A stretch of DNA of 64,000 bases from Clavaria fumosa (GCA_951802425.1 OX637794.1:186001-250000); one strand, 5' to 3'; counted from the first letter of the stretch, positions 11,530 through 23,195 are shown. Translations and numbers: made by a program. The notes: generated from the sequence alone by a model not told the origin.

Positions 11530-12310
11530 GACTTTAGAAGTATATTCAAACTACAACCTTGTGTATACAACTGGTCCTTTGCTTGCCCTTTGTGCTGCTT
11601 CCTGCCCTGCTCCTTGCTGCAACAGCCAAAGGTCCAATCCAAACCTCCAATCTGCACCTCCAATCTAAACCCACACTCCTTATGTTCTTCTGTTCCTTGT
11701 TATTCCAGTCCTCACAAATACCAAAACTCTGAAACTCTGCTTTTTCTGATTCCTTGATACTTTGATTCTCTGATTTTTCTTGACCTTGCAAAAACTCTGA
11801 AATCTTGTTCATACAATGTTACCTTTTGTACAACTCCAACACTCCTTGTTTGCTCTGTTTGTTCTACTCTTCTGTCTACTCTAGCCTGCTTCTTGACAAT
11901 TCCTTAGTAAAATTTCTTCTTAGGATAAAAAATTTTGTAGGAGGGAGGGGTGAGTGAACTTACAATAGGTCCTCTCAGCCCCCCAGCATCTCCAACTTTT
12001 TTTGCCCTCCCTCCACACTTCTGCTCCCTCCACACCTCTGCACCTCTGCACCAAAACTCCAAACTCTGATTCCACACCTCTGCTTCCTCTGCTCCAATCA
12101 ATTGGACTTCCAGACCAAATGGACTTTACTTCTGGCATTTCCCTTGGTGCTAGTCTATGATTAGCAACCATTGGGATGATGCCCACTACCCATGGGAACA
12201 TATTCTTTGTCTTACATGTATCATCCATGCCTTCCCACTCCTCAGGTGAAATTGCTATAGATATCTGATATACTCATGTTTCACAGTTAGCCCCTATGCC
12301 CTACCCTAGT

Positions 12311-12360
12311 AGTATATGAACCCCCCATGTATCTCCATGCTCCTCAGTTCAACATTATTG
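12311..12360 (+). repeat. Relic of a family D LTR promoter region
   Basis: GTATATGAA, then GTATCTCCATGCTCCTCAG and TTC, aligns with the TATA-to-transcript-start segment of D's LTR (58,353-58,402). Only about 50 bp is recognisable; the rest is decayed. Confidence 0.5.
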
Positions 12361-12427
12361 ACACCTGGTCTGTGCATTGGGACTTTGTCCTCACTGTTCT
12401 TGACAGTCTGAAATTAAATTTAGAAAC

Positions 12428-12525
12428 TTTTGTTCAAGATGGACCTTTGAAAAACACTTTATTTATTGAGATATTGTTGTTATCTAGATAACAAAGACTT
12501 TAGAAAGATTCCATCTTGAACAAAA
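12428..12525. repeat. 98-bp imperfect hairpin (possible MITE remnant)
   Basis: TTTTGTTCAAGATGGA (12,428-12,443) and its exact reverse complement (12,510-12,525) enclose a second perfect 18-bp palindrome, TTGTTATCTAGATAACAA (12,477-12,494). No coding capacity. Confidence 0.6.
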
Positions 12526-12990
12526 TGTTCAAATAAGATTTCTGAACATTTCCTCTCAGCAAAGGTAAGTCCCAAAAGGTCTATGAGGCCTACAGATTTG
12601 ATGCTGCTGGACTTGTGTGTTAATGTAGTCAGTGGCTGTGTGCATACACCACAAGGTTTCTGTGGCCTCATTCTCTGGCTCTCATTCTCCCCCCACTTTA
12701 AAACACTCTGTGTGCACAGGGTAAGCCTCCAAAACTTCATATTTTCCTATCTTATCATATAAATTACTGTTTTCTCTACATTTCAGGCTGAATACCACCT
12801 TCTGACACTTTAGGGACTTGTACTGGACTGTGTGTACTTGGGGGGAAGAATTTGGGGCTTTGGAACACCTAGGTAAGCACTATTATACCATTTTCTGAAC
12901 CTATATATTCACTTATTCATATCTCTTGATGAATTGCAGCTGGGCAAAACCTTGGCTTTCTGGCTCATTATCTCTTATCAGCTATACAGG

Positions 12991-13366
12991 CTGAATTTAT
13001 GCCTCCAAAGTATTCAGCATCACAGAGGTCACAGGATCAGAGAGAGCAGCTGCTCGCAGCTCATGCCAGGAGACTACAGGAGGGAGGTGTAGGACCATCA
13101 GAGCCTGCCTCTGACAAGCAGTTTGAGGGTGTTGAGTCTGCATTGCATAATGCTCAATATTGGCCTTAAGCAATGCCAGAGCAGAACTCCAGGGTGAAAG
13201 GGAGCATTCTGCATCCCTTTATATTACAAAGCACAAGCTGCAAAGGACTCAGACTGCCAAAATCCAGGTACTTGAACAGGCCATGGAGGCCATGAAACTG
13301 GTTGAGAAGACAAAGCAAGAGAATATCCAGCTCATAGAGGAGAGTAAGATATCTTTGGGTCAGTTT
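12991..13366 (+). pseudogene. Fragment of a coiled-coil protein gene, frameshifted
   Basis: An ATG at 12,991 opens a Gln/Arg-rich frame that stops at about 13,157-13,159. The continuation, in another frame (13,160 onward), is a Gln/Glu/Lys-rich helix of about 60 residues that runs directly into the palindromic array. The two frames together look like one coiled-coil protein with a frameshift and a lost C-terminus. I do not recognise the family. Confidence 0.4.
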
Positions 13367-13371
13367 GCCTG

Positions 13372-13819
13372 TCCCCATACCATGTGTGAATGCTATGCTG
13401 GAAATTGCAGGGGCAACCACTCCTTCAACTTCCCGCACACCGTATGTGAATGGTGTGCGGGAAGTTGAGGGAGTGGTCATTCCTGCAATTTCCCGCACAC
13501 CATACGTGAATGGTGTGCGGGAAATTGGAGGAGCGACCACTCCTTCGACTTCCCGCACACCATTCACGCATGATATGCGGGAAGTTGAAGGAGTGGTTGC
13601 TCCGTCAACTTCCCGCACACCATTCACGTATGGTGTGCGGGAAACCTGCAGAATGACCACGCCTTAAACTTCCCGCACATCATGTGTGAATGGTGTGCGG
13701 GAAATTGCAGGAGTGATGACTCCTTCAACTCCCACATACCATTCATAGATTGTGTGTGGGAAATTGCATGAGTGACTGCTCCTTTAACTTCCTGCACACC
13801 ATGTATGAATGGTATGCAT
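13372..13819. repeat. 60-bp palindromic tandem array (about 7.5 units)
   Basis: Units repeat every 60 bp. Each contains an inverted pair, CTTCCCGCACACCAT ... ATGGTGTGCGGGAAG, around a CACG(T/C)A-type centre, followed by a second small palindrome, GGAGTGGT..ACTCC. Left and right units are more diverged than the centre. Open frames on both strands cross the array only because the unit length is divisible by three. Confidence 0.9.
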
Positions 13820-14093
13820 TAATCGTTAGATGTAAAATAATAGCAAGTACATGCAGATGTCTAGACTTAGCTCAAGAATAATAATAACACAACCTGAACC
13901 ACAAAAACGTAACCTATCTAACTCAAACAATTTAAATAACTTACTAACCCCTCACAAATGACCTCTAAAATGCTGGCATAGAAACAACCTGAACCCTTCC
14001 CAAACCTGAACCCCAATTAGAAAACTTACCTACAATCCTGTGACTCAACAATTAGAAAAAATAATTGGAATAAGAAATACCATTATGCACCTC

Positions 14094-14449
14094 TCACTCC
14101 ATCCCATTCCACTCCTTATTTTCTTTCACTGATCCAATTTTTTTCCATGCCTTCAAGAACTCTGTAGACAATGGATCTACTACACCTGTGATGTTGTCCC
14201 TTGCCTTGCTAGGGCTTGCAACATTACCTGCTGCCTTGCTGTAGCCTGCAACATTGGCAACTGACTTGCTAGGGCCCATGACCTGGCCTCGAAGGCGCGC
14301 ACATCACACTTGTTCCACCCTTTGACAAGCTAGGGAGTCTTCCAGGATCCTCTGGTCAAGGCCAGCTTATTTTTCTTCAAAAATGCGCATTTCGTGCTCA
14401 AGCTCGGTTTCTTGGTGTTTGAGGATGTTGGATGCAACCATGGTGGTGT
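14094..14449 (-). pseudogene. Decayed minus-strand gene fragment of unknown family
   Basis: Minus-strand frame from about 14,449 (M-V-A-S-N-I-L) reads a charged helix, then an in-frame stop, then at 14,279-14,094 a Ser/Ala/Asn-rich segment with repeated (S)K-A-x-x-N-V/I and a Trp-containing C-terminus. Stops and very low CpG content suggest a dead copy. Function unknown. Confidence 0.35.
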
Positions 14450-14849
14450 GACTTAGAGAAAAATTTCAGGTGTTGTGACCTGATCAACAAACAACACACT
14501 GACTAATTTGTCACATGATCTCCACTCTTGCAGGGCTTGAGGCTTGAAGAGGGGGTAATGCCAGGATCCACCCATTTTTCCCTATCTATTCTGCCTCTAC
14601 CAACACCTCTGGGCCTCCTGACACCCACTCACCACCTCGCAGACCACCCTGCACACTTCTGAAACCTGCTGTCTTTTTCCAGAGCCCTCCTGGACTTCCC
14701 CTGCCTTCATATGATACTTGCGACCACAACACCATACTCATGGAACTCCTTGCAAACTCACCCTATGCATATCCACCATTTGAACCCCTGATATTGACAC
14801 ACAACATGCAGTTACACAATCTCTTCATCAGCACATGACTCACCATGTG

Positions 14850-15003
14850 GCACCACCAGCATTACTGGCATCACTGGTGCTACCAGTGTCACCAGCGCTA
14901 CCAACATCACCAGTGCTACCAATACCACCAGTGCTACCAGCACCACTGGTGCTATGACACCACCAATGCTACCAGCATTACTTGCATTACTGGCATTACT
15001 CAC
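14850..15003. repeat. 12-bp-type minisatellite (CACCAGTGCTAC family)
   Basis: Degenerate tandem copies of CACCAGTGCTAC/CACTGGCATTAC over about 150 bp. Simple sequence; no coding role inferred. Confidence 0.75.
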
Positions 15004-15680
15004 ATGACCCTCTGCCCTAGGTCACCTGTGTCACCCATGTGACTGCTCCTATGACCTCACAATCTTAACACTCAAACATGCCACCAACAGTCAGCTGTGT
15101 ATTTACTTCAAATATGTTTCCCTCCTTGCCCACAGTAATCTATAACTACAACATTTATGATCTGAGGATCCCCCCATAGTTATAGTTACTTATATGATTA
15201 TTTAACTGGGTTGTGACCCATGACCAGTCATGCTTGCAACCTTACCTATGCTTCCCTAACCCCTCACAACCTTAGTAGTGCACACACATGATGCTGGTGA
15301 TGCAGGTGATGCAGGTGGTGCTAGTTGGCAAGTCACATGCATCAGAAGTATGAGTGTGCCAAGTGTAACTAGAGGAGTGTGGAGGTCTAGTGCATTGGTA
15401 GGGCATGTAGTGAGGGGATGTGTGAGGCATGATAGGGTCTGATAATGTATAAATGGTGACAGAAGGTCATGAGGGTTTGTAGACAGCTTGGGAAGGTTTA
15501 GAAGGTTTGAGGGTGGATGCATAGGGTCATGGGAGGATGTCAGAAGGCTCATGGATGGTGCTAGACATGGTAGTTTTGGGAAAAATGAGAGGGTCATGAC
15601 AGTAATATCTCTGAGACTATTTTTGTAGTTACTAACTATTATGGCCCAGACTTGTAGTATATAACCTATGTACTTCTGTA
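15004..15680. other. Non-coding stretch before the satellite
   Basis: No supported gene. The minus-strand frame at 15,256-15,696 is Leu/Pro/Ser/Thr-rich low-complexity sequence running into the satellite; I see no family resemblance. Confidence 0.5.
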
Positions 15681-18032
15681 GTATATGCATGCCCACTCAC
15701 CCAGAATGTACGCATATCGTACGCGTACGATATGCGTGCATTCCTGGTGAGTGGGCATGCGTATACATCATTTGTATATCATATATGCATGCCCACTCAC
15801 CCAGAATGCACGCATATCGTACGCATACGATATGCGTACATTCCTGGCAAGTGGGCATGCATATATATCATTTGTATATGATGTACACATGCCCACTCAC
15901 CCAGAATGTCCGCATATCGTACGCGTACGATATGCGTGCATTCCTGGTGAGTGGGCATGCGTATACATCATTTGTATATGATATACGCATGCCCACTCAC
16001 CCAGAATGCACGCATATCGTACGCATACGATATGCATGCATTCCTGGTGAGTGGGCATGCATATACATTATTTGTATATGATATATGCATGCCCACTCAC
16101 CCAGAATGTACACATATTGTATGCATACGATATGCGTGCATTCCTGGTGAGTGGGCATGCATATACATCATTTGTATATGATATATGCATGCCCACTCAC
16201 CCAGAATGTACGCATATCGTACGCGTACGATATGCGTGCATTCCTGGTGAGTGGGCATGCGTATACATCATTTGTATATGATATACGCATGCCCACTCAC
16301 CCAGAATGCACGCATATCGTACGCATACGATATGCGTACATTCCTGGCAAGTGGGCATGCATATATATCATTTGTATATGATGTACACATGCCCACTCAC
16401 CCAGAATGTCCGCATATCGTTCGCGAACGATATGCGTGTATTCCTGGTGAGTGGGGATGCATATACATCATTTGTATATGATATATGCATGCCCACTCAC
16501 CCAGAATGTACGCATATCGTACGCGTACGATATGCGTGCATTCCTGGTGAGTGGGCATGCGTATACATCATTTGTATATCATATACGCATGCCCACTCAC
16601 CCAGAATGCACGCATATCGTACGCATACGATATGCGTACATTCCTGGCAAGTGGGCATGCATATATATCATTTGTATATGATGTACACATGCCCACTCAC
16701 CCAGAATGTCCGCATATCGTTCGCGTACGATATGCATGCATTCCTGGTGAGTGGGGATGCATATACATCATTTGTATATGATATATGCATGCCCACTCAC
16801 CCAGAATGTACGCATATCGTACGCGTACGATATGCGTGCATTCCTGGTGAGTGGGCATGCGTATACATCATTTGTATATCATATACGCATGCCCACTCAC
16901 CCAGAATGTACGCATATCATACGCGTACGATATGTGTGCATTCCTGGTGAGTGGGGATGCATATACATCATTTGTATATGATATATGCATGCCCACTCAC
17001 CCAGAATGTACGCATATCGTACGCGTACGATATGCGTGCATTCCTGGTGAGTGGGCATGCGTATACATCATTTGTATATCATATACGCATGCCCACTCAC
17101 CCAGAATGTACGCATATCGTACGCGTACGATATGCGTGCATTCCTGGTGAGTGGGCATGCGTATACATCATTTGTATATCATATACGCATGCCCACTCAC
17201 CCAGAATGCACGCATATCGTACGCATATGATATGCGTACATTCCTGGCAAGTGGGCATGCATATATATCATTTGTATATGATGTACACATGCCCACTCAC
17301 CCAGAATGTCCGCATATCGTTCGCGTACGATATGCGTGCATTCCTGGTGAGTGGGGATGCATATACATCATTTGTATATGATATATGCATGCCCACTCAC
17401 CCAGAATGTACGCATATCATACGCATACGATATGCGTGCATTCCTGGTGAGTGGGCATGCATATACATCATTTGTATATCATATACGCATGCCCACTCAT
17501 CCAGAATGTACGCATATCGTACGCATACGATATGCGTGCATTCCTGGTGAGTAGGCATGCATATACATCATTTGCATATGATATATGCATGCACACTCAC
17601 CCAGAATGTACGTATATCATACGCATACGATATGCGTGCATTCCTGGTGAGTGGGCATGCATATACATCATTTGTATATCATATACGCATGCCCACTCAT
17701 CCAGAATGTACGCATATCGTACGCATACGATATGCGTGCATTCCTGGTGAGTGGGCATGCATATACATCATTTGTATATGATATACGCATGCCCACTCAC
17801 CCAGAATGTACGCATATCGTACGCGTACGATATGCGTACATTCCTGGCAAGTGGGCATGCATATATATCATTTGTATATGATGTACACATGCCCACTCAC
17901 CCAGAATGTCCGCATATCGTTCGTGTACGATATGCATGCATTCCTGGTGAGTGGGCATGCATATACATCATTTGTATATGATATACGCATGCCCACTCAC
18001 CCAGAATGTACGCATATCATATGCATACAATA
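15681..18032. repeat. 100-bp palindromic satellite, about 23.5 units, with higher-order structure
   Basis: Unit period is exactly 100 bp. Each unit holds an imperfect palindrome of about 74 bp from GCATGCCCACTCACC to GGTGAGTGGGCATGC, centred on ACGCGT or ACGCAT, then a second short palindrome around ATCATTTGTATATGAT. Monomer variants recur in order: type 1 (GTACGCATATCGTACGCGTA), type 2 (centre ACGCAT, CCTGGCAAGTGGG), type 3 (GTCCGCATATCG with a TTCGCG centre). Type 2-type 3 pairs occur at 15,781, 16,281, 16,581, 17,181 and 17,781. The array is CpG-containing although its surroundings are CpG-poor. Frames open across it on both strands are repeat artefacts. Confidence 0.95.
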
Positions 18033-18306
18033 TGGTGTGTGTGCATATGCTTTGCCCAGAAGTACGCTATTGTTCACATACAATGTGCATACTTCTGGGA
18101 AGAGTGTGGATATTGTACATGAATGATATGCGTACACACTTTCCAAGAAGTATGCATATCCTCTGCCCAGAAGTATGCATATTTTTCACGTATGATATGT
18201 GTACACACTCTGCCCAGAAGTATGCATATTGTTTGCATACAATATGCATACACACTCTGCCCAGAAGTATGCATATCATTTGTGTATGATATGCGTACTT
18301 CTGGGA
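18033..18306. repeat. Smaller palindromic array related to the 100-bp satellite
   Basis: Units of about 49 bp built on CTCTGCCCAGAAGTATGCAT with an inverted GTATGCATAT...ATATGCATAC. The CCCAGAA(T/G)-TA-TGCATAT core is shared with the 100-bp unit (CACCCAGAATGTACGCATAT), so the two probably share an origin. Confidence 0.75.
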
Positions 18307-18422
18307 CAGCCAACATATCCATATTATTCATGAGACCAAGACTTATTTATGCGTGGGAAATAGCTCAAATCCTTAGACTGTACTCAGACCTAACTTAACC
18401 CTAATTACGAAAATCTACTACA

Positions 18423-20720
18423 ATCTTAAGAAATGGAATTTTGTTTCCACATTTCATCAGTATTTCTTGTCCACGTGGATGACATTGTTATGCCTTCCTG
18501 TCTCTACTACCAACTAAGGGCCTTCTTCTTCCATTCCATCTAGCATCCATTCAAGCCCTCCTCCATCTGAGGTGCTCCCTGTTGTCCCTATAGCACCATC
18601 AGATAGTCACCCATGTACCAGCATACCATTGCCCTTGTATGATTGTCTGCTCTCCTGTCTCTTCCCCAGTCTCTTCATTCAGCAATTGTGTCTCCCCCAT
18701 TCTCCCCCATGTGTTGATAGCTGTGGGCCACACACATGCTTTCAAGCTTTGACACAAACTCAACTCATCACTTAACTGACTTTGTGAGATGGGGCATCCA
18801 GGACACCCACTTTGACATTCACATCTAGTCAACTTTGTGTGTCATTTGGGCATGGCAGTCCTGGACACCCACCTTGAGGCACACATCCAGTCAACTTACT
18901 TTGTACATTATGAGAGATGTGGGTGTCCTGGTCCTCCTGGCATGGCTTACCTGTATCTGTATGATATCCCAGCCTGCATCACATTGGATCTTGGTAGGTA
19001 TGTAGGACCTAGGTTTGGCATGTTAAGAGTGAGTAGCACAGGTGGTGTAAGTAGGATGGAGGGTGGACAGTGTGAGTGGAGTGAGTGGGTGGCACAGGCA
19101 AGGTGAATAAGGCAAGTGGCACAAGTGAGGAGGTGCAAGTGAGGCAAGCCATGTGGTGTAGCACCAATGAGGTGAGTGGGTAGGCAGTGCAAGCAGGGTG
19201 GATGGCACAATTGGGGGTGAGCAGCATGGGTGGCACCATTGGGACAAGTTTGGTGGACAGTGCATATTATCAGTCAATGATAAGTTAATATTTCCTTGTA
19301 TTATTCATGACATGTCTGCTTGAGTAATGTATGTGTTTACTGTGCTCATGCTTGTCATACCTGGCACTGCTCATGTTCATCAGTCATTGCTTATGTGTGC
19401 CATACAGTGCCTAGGCTATGTCCATGCTGCTCATAGCAACCCACCTCCAGACCCTGTTCTTTTTTCCCTTCCCCAGGTAGTCCAGCACAATGCAGTTCTG
19501 CCTCCACCCCTTCCTTGCCATGTGCTATCCACTCTATGCTGCTTGTCTTGTTCTTCTGTCTAGGAGTCTGGTGATTAACATAGACAGAAGAACAAGACAA
19601 GCAGCATAGAGTGGATAGCACATGGCAAGGAAGGGGTGGAGGCAGAACTGCATTGTGCTGGACTACCTGGGGAAGGGAAAAAAGAACAGGGTCTGGAGGT
19701 GGGTTGCTATGAGCAGCATGGACATAGCCTAGGCACTGTATGGCACACATAAGCAATGACTGATGAACATGAGCAGTGCCAGGTATGACAAGCATGAGCA
19801 CAGTAAACACATACATTACTCAAGCAGACATGTCATGAATAATACAAGGAAATATTAACTTATCATTGACTGATAATATGCACTGTCCACCAAACTTGTC
19901 CCAATGGTGCCACCCATGCTGCTCACCCCCAATTGTGCCATCCACCCTGCTTGCACTGCCTACCCACTCACCTCATTGGTGCTACACCACATGGCTTGCC
20001 TCACTTGCACCTCCTCACTTGTGCCACTTGCCTTACTCACCTTGCCTGTGCCACCCACTCACTCCACTCACACTGTCCACCCTCCATCCTACTTACACCA
20101 CCTGTGCTACTCACTCTTAACATGCCAAACCTAGGTCCTACATACCTACCAAGATCCAATGTGATGCAGGCTGGGATATCATACAGATACAGGTAAGCCA
20201 TGCCAGGAGGACCAGGACACCCACATCTCTCATAATGTACAAAGTAAGTTGACTGGATGTGTGCCTCAAGGTGGGTGTCCAGGACTGCCATGCCCAAATG
20301 ACACACAAAGTTGACTAGATGTGAATGTCAAAGTGGGTGTCCTGGATGCCCCATCTCACAAAGTCAGTTAAGTGATGAGTTGAGTTTGTGTCAAAGCTTG
20401 AAAGCATGTGTGTGGCCCACAGCTATCAACACATGGGGGAGAATGGGGGAGACACAATTGCTGAATGAAGAGACTGGGGAAGAGACAGGAGAGCAGACAA
20501 TCATACAAGGGCAATGGTATGCTGGTACATGGGTGACTATCTGATGGTGCTATAGGGACAACAGGGAGCACCTCAGATGGAGGAGGGCTTGAATGGATGC
20601 TAGATGGAATGGAAGAAGAAGGCCCTTAGTTGGTAGTAGAGACAGGAAGGCATAACAATGTCATCCACGTGGACAAGAAATACTGATGAAATGTGGAAAC
20701 AAAATTCCATTTCTTAAGAT
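18423..20720. repeat. Nearly perfect inverted repeat, 1,140-bp arms, 18-bp loop
   Basis: Arms 18,423-19,562 and 19,581-20,720 are reverse complements; every matched pair of coordinates sums to 39,143, so there are no net indels. I found one mismatch (left ...GTGAATAAGG..., right arm reads GTGAGTAAGG on that strand). The loop is GGAGTCTGGTGATTAACA (19,563-19,580). Outer flanks differ completely and show no clear target-site duplication. The arms contain GTGAGTGG/ACA-type simple sequence and no convincing gene. It could be a fold-back element, a recent inverted duplication, or an assembly or long-read artefact. Confidence 0.93.
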
Positions 20721-21282
20721 GAGTTGCAGATTCATGTGAATATACAATATGGCTGAAGGATGATGTGCTTGCTTGTCCCCACTCATCTCAGACCTCCATT
20801 GTCCACAGGCAGCAAGTCACCCTACCCCTCAATGTAAGTACCTGTCTATCATGTTCACCTTGCTTGTACTGCACTAGTAATCATGCTTGTGCCATCCATG
20901 TCACTCTCACCACTTCTATCATCCACCCCACTTGCCTCACTTGCACTGCCTACCCTGCTCAACCCACTTGTGACATCCACCCTGCCCATCCCACTTGCAC
21001 TGCTGACTGCTAACCATGATTGCCCCACTCACCTGCTCACCCTGCTTGCACTGCCTAGGAAGTCATGGAAGATGACTATGCTGGTTGTGGGCAATCCATA
21101 TCTGCAAAGGAAAAGGAAAAACCCTTCAGGCTATGTCACCCGAGTGAGGAAACAGAAGTGTTACGCCTCCATGTATTGGGAAAGAGTGTGCCAAGGAAGG
21201 AAGCTCCAAAGAGCTGACTACACTTGGGCCCCTGTGACAAGGGTGAGCCCTGGAAGGGGGAGAGGCTAATGCCTCTGTAAAA
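20721..21282. other. Non-coding, CCCACTTGCACTGCC-type low-complexity stretch
   Basis: 20,830-21,060 is built of degenerate CACTTGCACTGCCTACC units resembling the simple sequence inside the adjacent inverted-repeat arms. 21,061-21,282 leads into element C; I see no gene. Confidence 0.5.
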
Positions 21283-22840
21283 TTGAAAGATGATGCCTAC
21301 CTCAAGGGCAGGCATGAGTACTGGTTTAACCAGTATGCTGAACTCTTTGGGGGAGTCCCCCCCAGACTGCCTCCATTTTGGGCAGTAAACCACCATATAC
21401 CCTTGATAGACAAACAGAAAGTCTATAACTATTACTTGCCTTGGTGTGCTGAGGCATTCAAGGAACAATTCCTTGAGAAAGTGAACCATTACATTACTAA
21501 CGGTTGGTGGGAAGCAGGAGCAGCATCACAGGCAGCTCCTATGCTGTGTATACTGAAAAGCAGCTGGAACCCGCTGCTACAGACAGTTGTAGACTGCCAG
21601 AAACAGAATGCAAACACTGTACAGGATATTACCCCATTGCCTGATCAAGATCAGATCAGAGAGGACATGGCTAGAGCCGCATATAGGTCAAAGATTGACC
21701 TATCAGATGCGAATGAACAAGTATGCGTAGAGCCTGAGGAGGTGTGGAAGATGGCATTTGTGACCGTCTTGGGCACCATGTTCTCACAGGTGATGCAGAT
21801 AGGGGAATGTAATGCCCCTGCTACCTTTCAGTGCCTGATGATGCACATATTTTGTCATCAGCTGGGGAAGTATGTGCATGTGTACTTAGACAATGTATTC
21901 ACCCTCTCCAAGACCTTGGAGGACCATGAGCATCACTTAGGGATGGTCTTTGAGACCCTCAAAGGCACCAGCCTTTTCTTGAGCAAGAAAAAGTGCTCGT
22001 TATATGCAAAGAGCATAGATTGCTTAGGGCACATAATAGATGCCTGGCAAATCCACATTACAGTGGATAAAATGGAAAACACCAACAAGCGTTAACAAGG
22101 TACAGAGGTTCCTTGGGTTAGTACAGTACATTGGACAGTTCCTGCCCAATCTGTCTGCATATACTGGCCCATTAGCCAGTCTGTATAGTGAAATGCAAAT
22201 GTTTCACTGGAGGCCGCTCCATGATAGATGCATGGAGATGATCAAGGCATTGGCATGTAAAACACCAATATTATGCATGGTAGATGCAGCAGTACAGGTA
22301 ATGGCAGCAGAGCTAGCCTGGCTCTTTCTAACACATGTAGTGAGACTACATGGGTTGCCAGGATTGATTGTGTCCAACAATGATCCTAGATTCACATCTG
22401 CCTTTTGGCAGGAAACTCACCAATTACTCAGTGTTAAGCTGTGGATGTCCACAGCTTTCCATCTGCAGACAGATGGAGTGATGGAGCAGTCAATCTGATC
22501 TGTGGTCCAGCCAGACCAGACAGATTGGGTGGAGCGAATCCCAATGGTCAAGTTCGCCATTAACACACTGATAAGCATGTCTATGGGGTTCACCCTATTT
22601 GAATTAACCTATGGGTATATGCCCCAGATGATGGCAGAGTTGCCAGACAACCTCTGGGCACAGCCCAGAGGAGTAAGGATGTTCACAGAGAAGGCTGCAC
22701 TCAACCTTTCAATGGCACATGACGTGATCATAGAAAGTTGCATCCACCAGATGTTTTATGCTAATCAGCATAGACAGGAAGAGCACCCATTTAGAGAGGG
22801 AGAATTAGTTTATTGGGCCTTACCCAATATGGTCATGTAG
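21283..22840 (+). pseudogene. Element C Pol: RT, truncated RNase H, integrase
   Basis: 21,283-22,095 is an RT open frame with the catalytic box Y-L-D-N in place of Y-L-D-D (the second Asp is lost) and N-A-P-A-T-F-Q upstream. 22,040-22,498, in another frame, carries the connection (V-Q-R-F-L-G-L-V-Q-Y) and only the first part of RNase H, then jumps directly into an integrase core (R-L-H-G-L-P, H-L-Q-T-D-G-V-M-E-Q): an internal deletion of the rest of RNase H and the integrase N-terminus. 22,502-22,840 continues the integrase. Dead copy. Confidence 0.82.
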
Positions 22841-22856
22841 ACTGGAATCATCCACA

Positions 22857-23195
22857 TACGAGCTGGAGCTCCCTGACTCACTAAAGTCAAGGAGAATCCA
22901 CCTGATGTTCCATGTCAGCTGGCTACAGCAACATGAGCCAAACAACAACATGTTGTTTCTGCACCATGAAGTGAAAGTCTTTTATGACTTTGAAATGGAT
23001 CCAAAGGAGGAATGGCTGGTCGATGCCATTATTGGCCATAGGTGGGAAGGACGCCACCTAGAATGTGAGGTCCAATGGAATCTTGGGGATACAACTTGGG
23101 AGCCATATATGGGAGTCAAAGAGCTAGCAGCTCTAGACCACTACCTTGAATTGCAAGGGGTGGAATCATGGAGGGCACTGCCTAGGCACCCTTGA
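22857..23195 (+). pseudogene. Element C Pol C-terminus with chromodomain
   Basis: After stops at 22,838-22,880 the frame reads F-H-V-S-W-L, then W-L-V-D-A-I-I-G-H-R-W-E-G-R and V-Q-W-N-L-G-D-T-T-W-E-P (22,905-23,195), a chromodomain-like fold used by chromoviruses to target chromatin. It ends with a stop about 230 bp before the next open region. Confidence 0.75.

Larger units (their letters stand above)
11031..12990. other. CpG-poor non-coding stretch with scraps of D-type LTR/leader
   Basis: No convincing gene. 11,539-11,571 resembles the first bases of D's leader (58,741 onward, including the primer-binding region). 12,311-12,360 resembles the promoter part of D's LTR. A 31-bp direct repeat (11,068 and 11,499) and a hairpin (12,428-12,525) are listed separately. 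The minus-strand frames here have low-complexity or unfamiliar sequence and no neighbours that would support them. Confidence 0.5.

Noticed and set aside
13166..13667. Open frames on both strands across the 60-bp array (SRTPYVNGVREV-type repeats)
   Set aside because: Unit length is divisible by three and the palindrome makes both strands open. Only the non-repeat part before 13,366 looks like a gene fragment.
13372..13819. CRISPR array
   Set aside because: Regular 60-bp spacing, but the 'spacers' are themselves repeated and palindromic, there are no cas genes, and the organism is eukaryotic.
15668..18126. Overlapping plus-strand open frames with repeated MGMHIHHLYMIYACPLTQN-type protein sequence
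   Set aside because: They are translations of the 100-bp satellite. Because 100 is not a multiple of three, the same peptide recurs in every frame; there is no start context or independent support.
18572..20571. Mirror-image pairs of open frames in the inverted repeat
   Set aside because: Simple-sequence Ser/His/Pro/Leu-rich frames, present on several frames and both strands; no domain seen.
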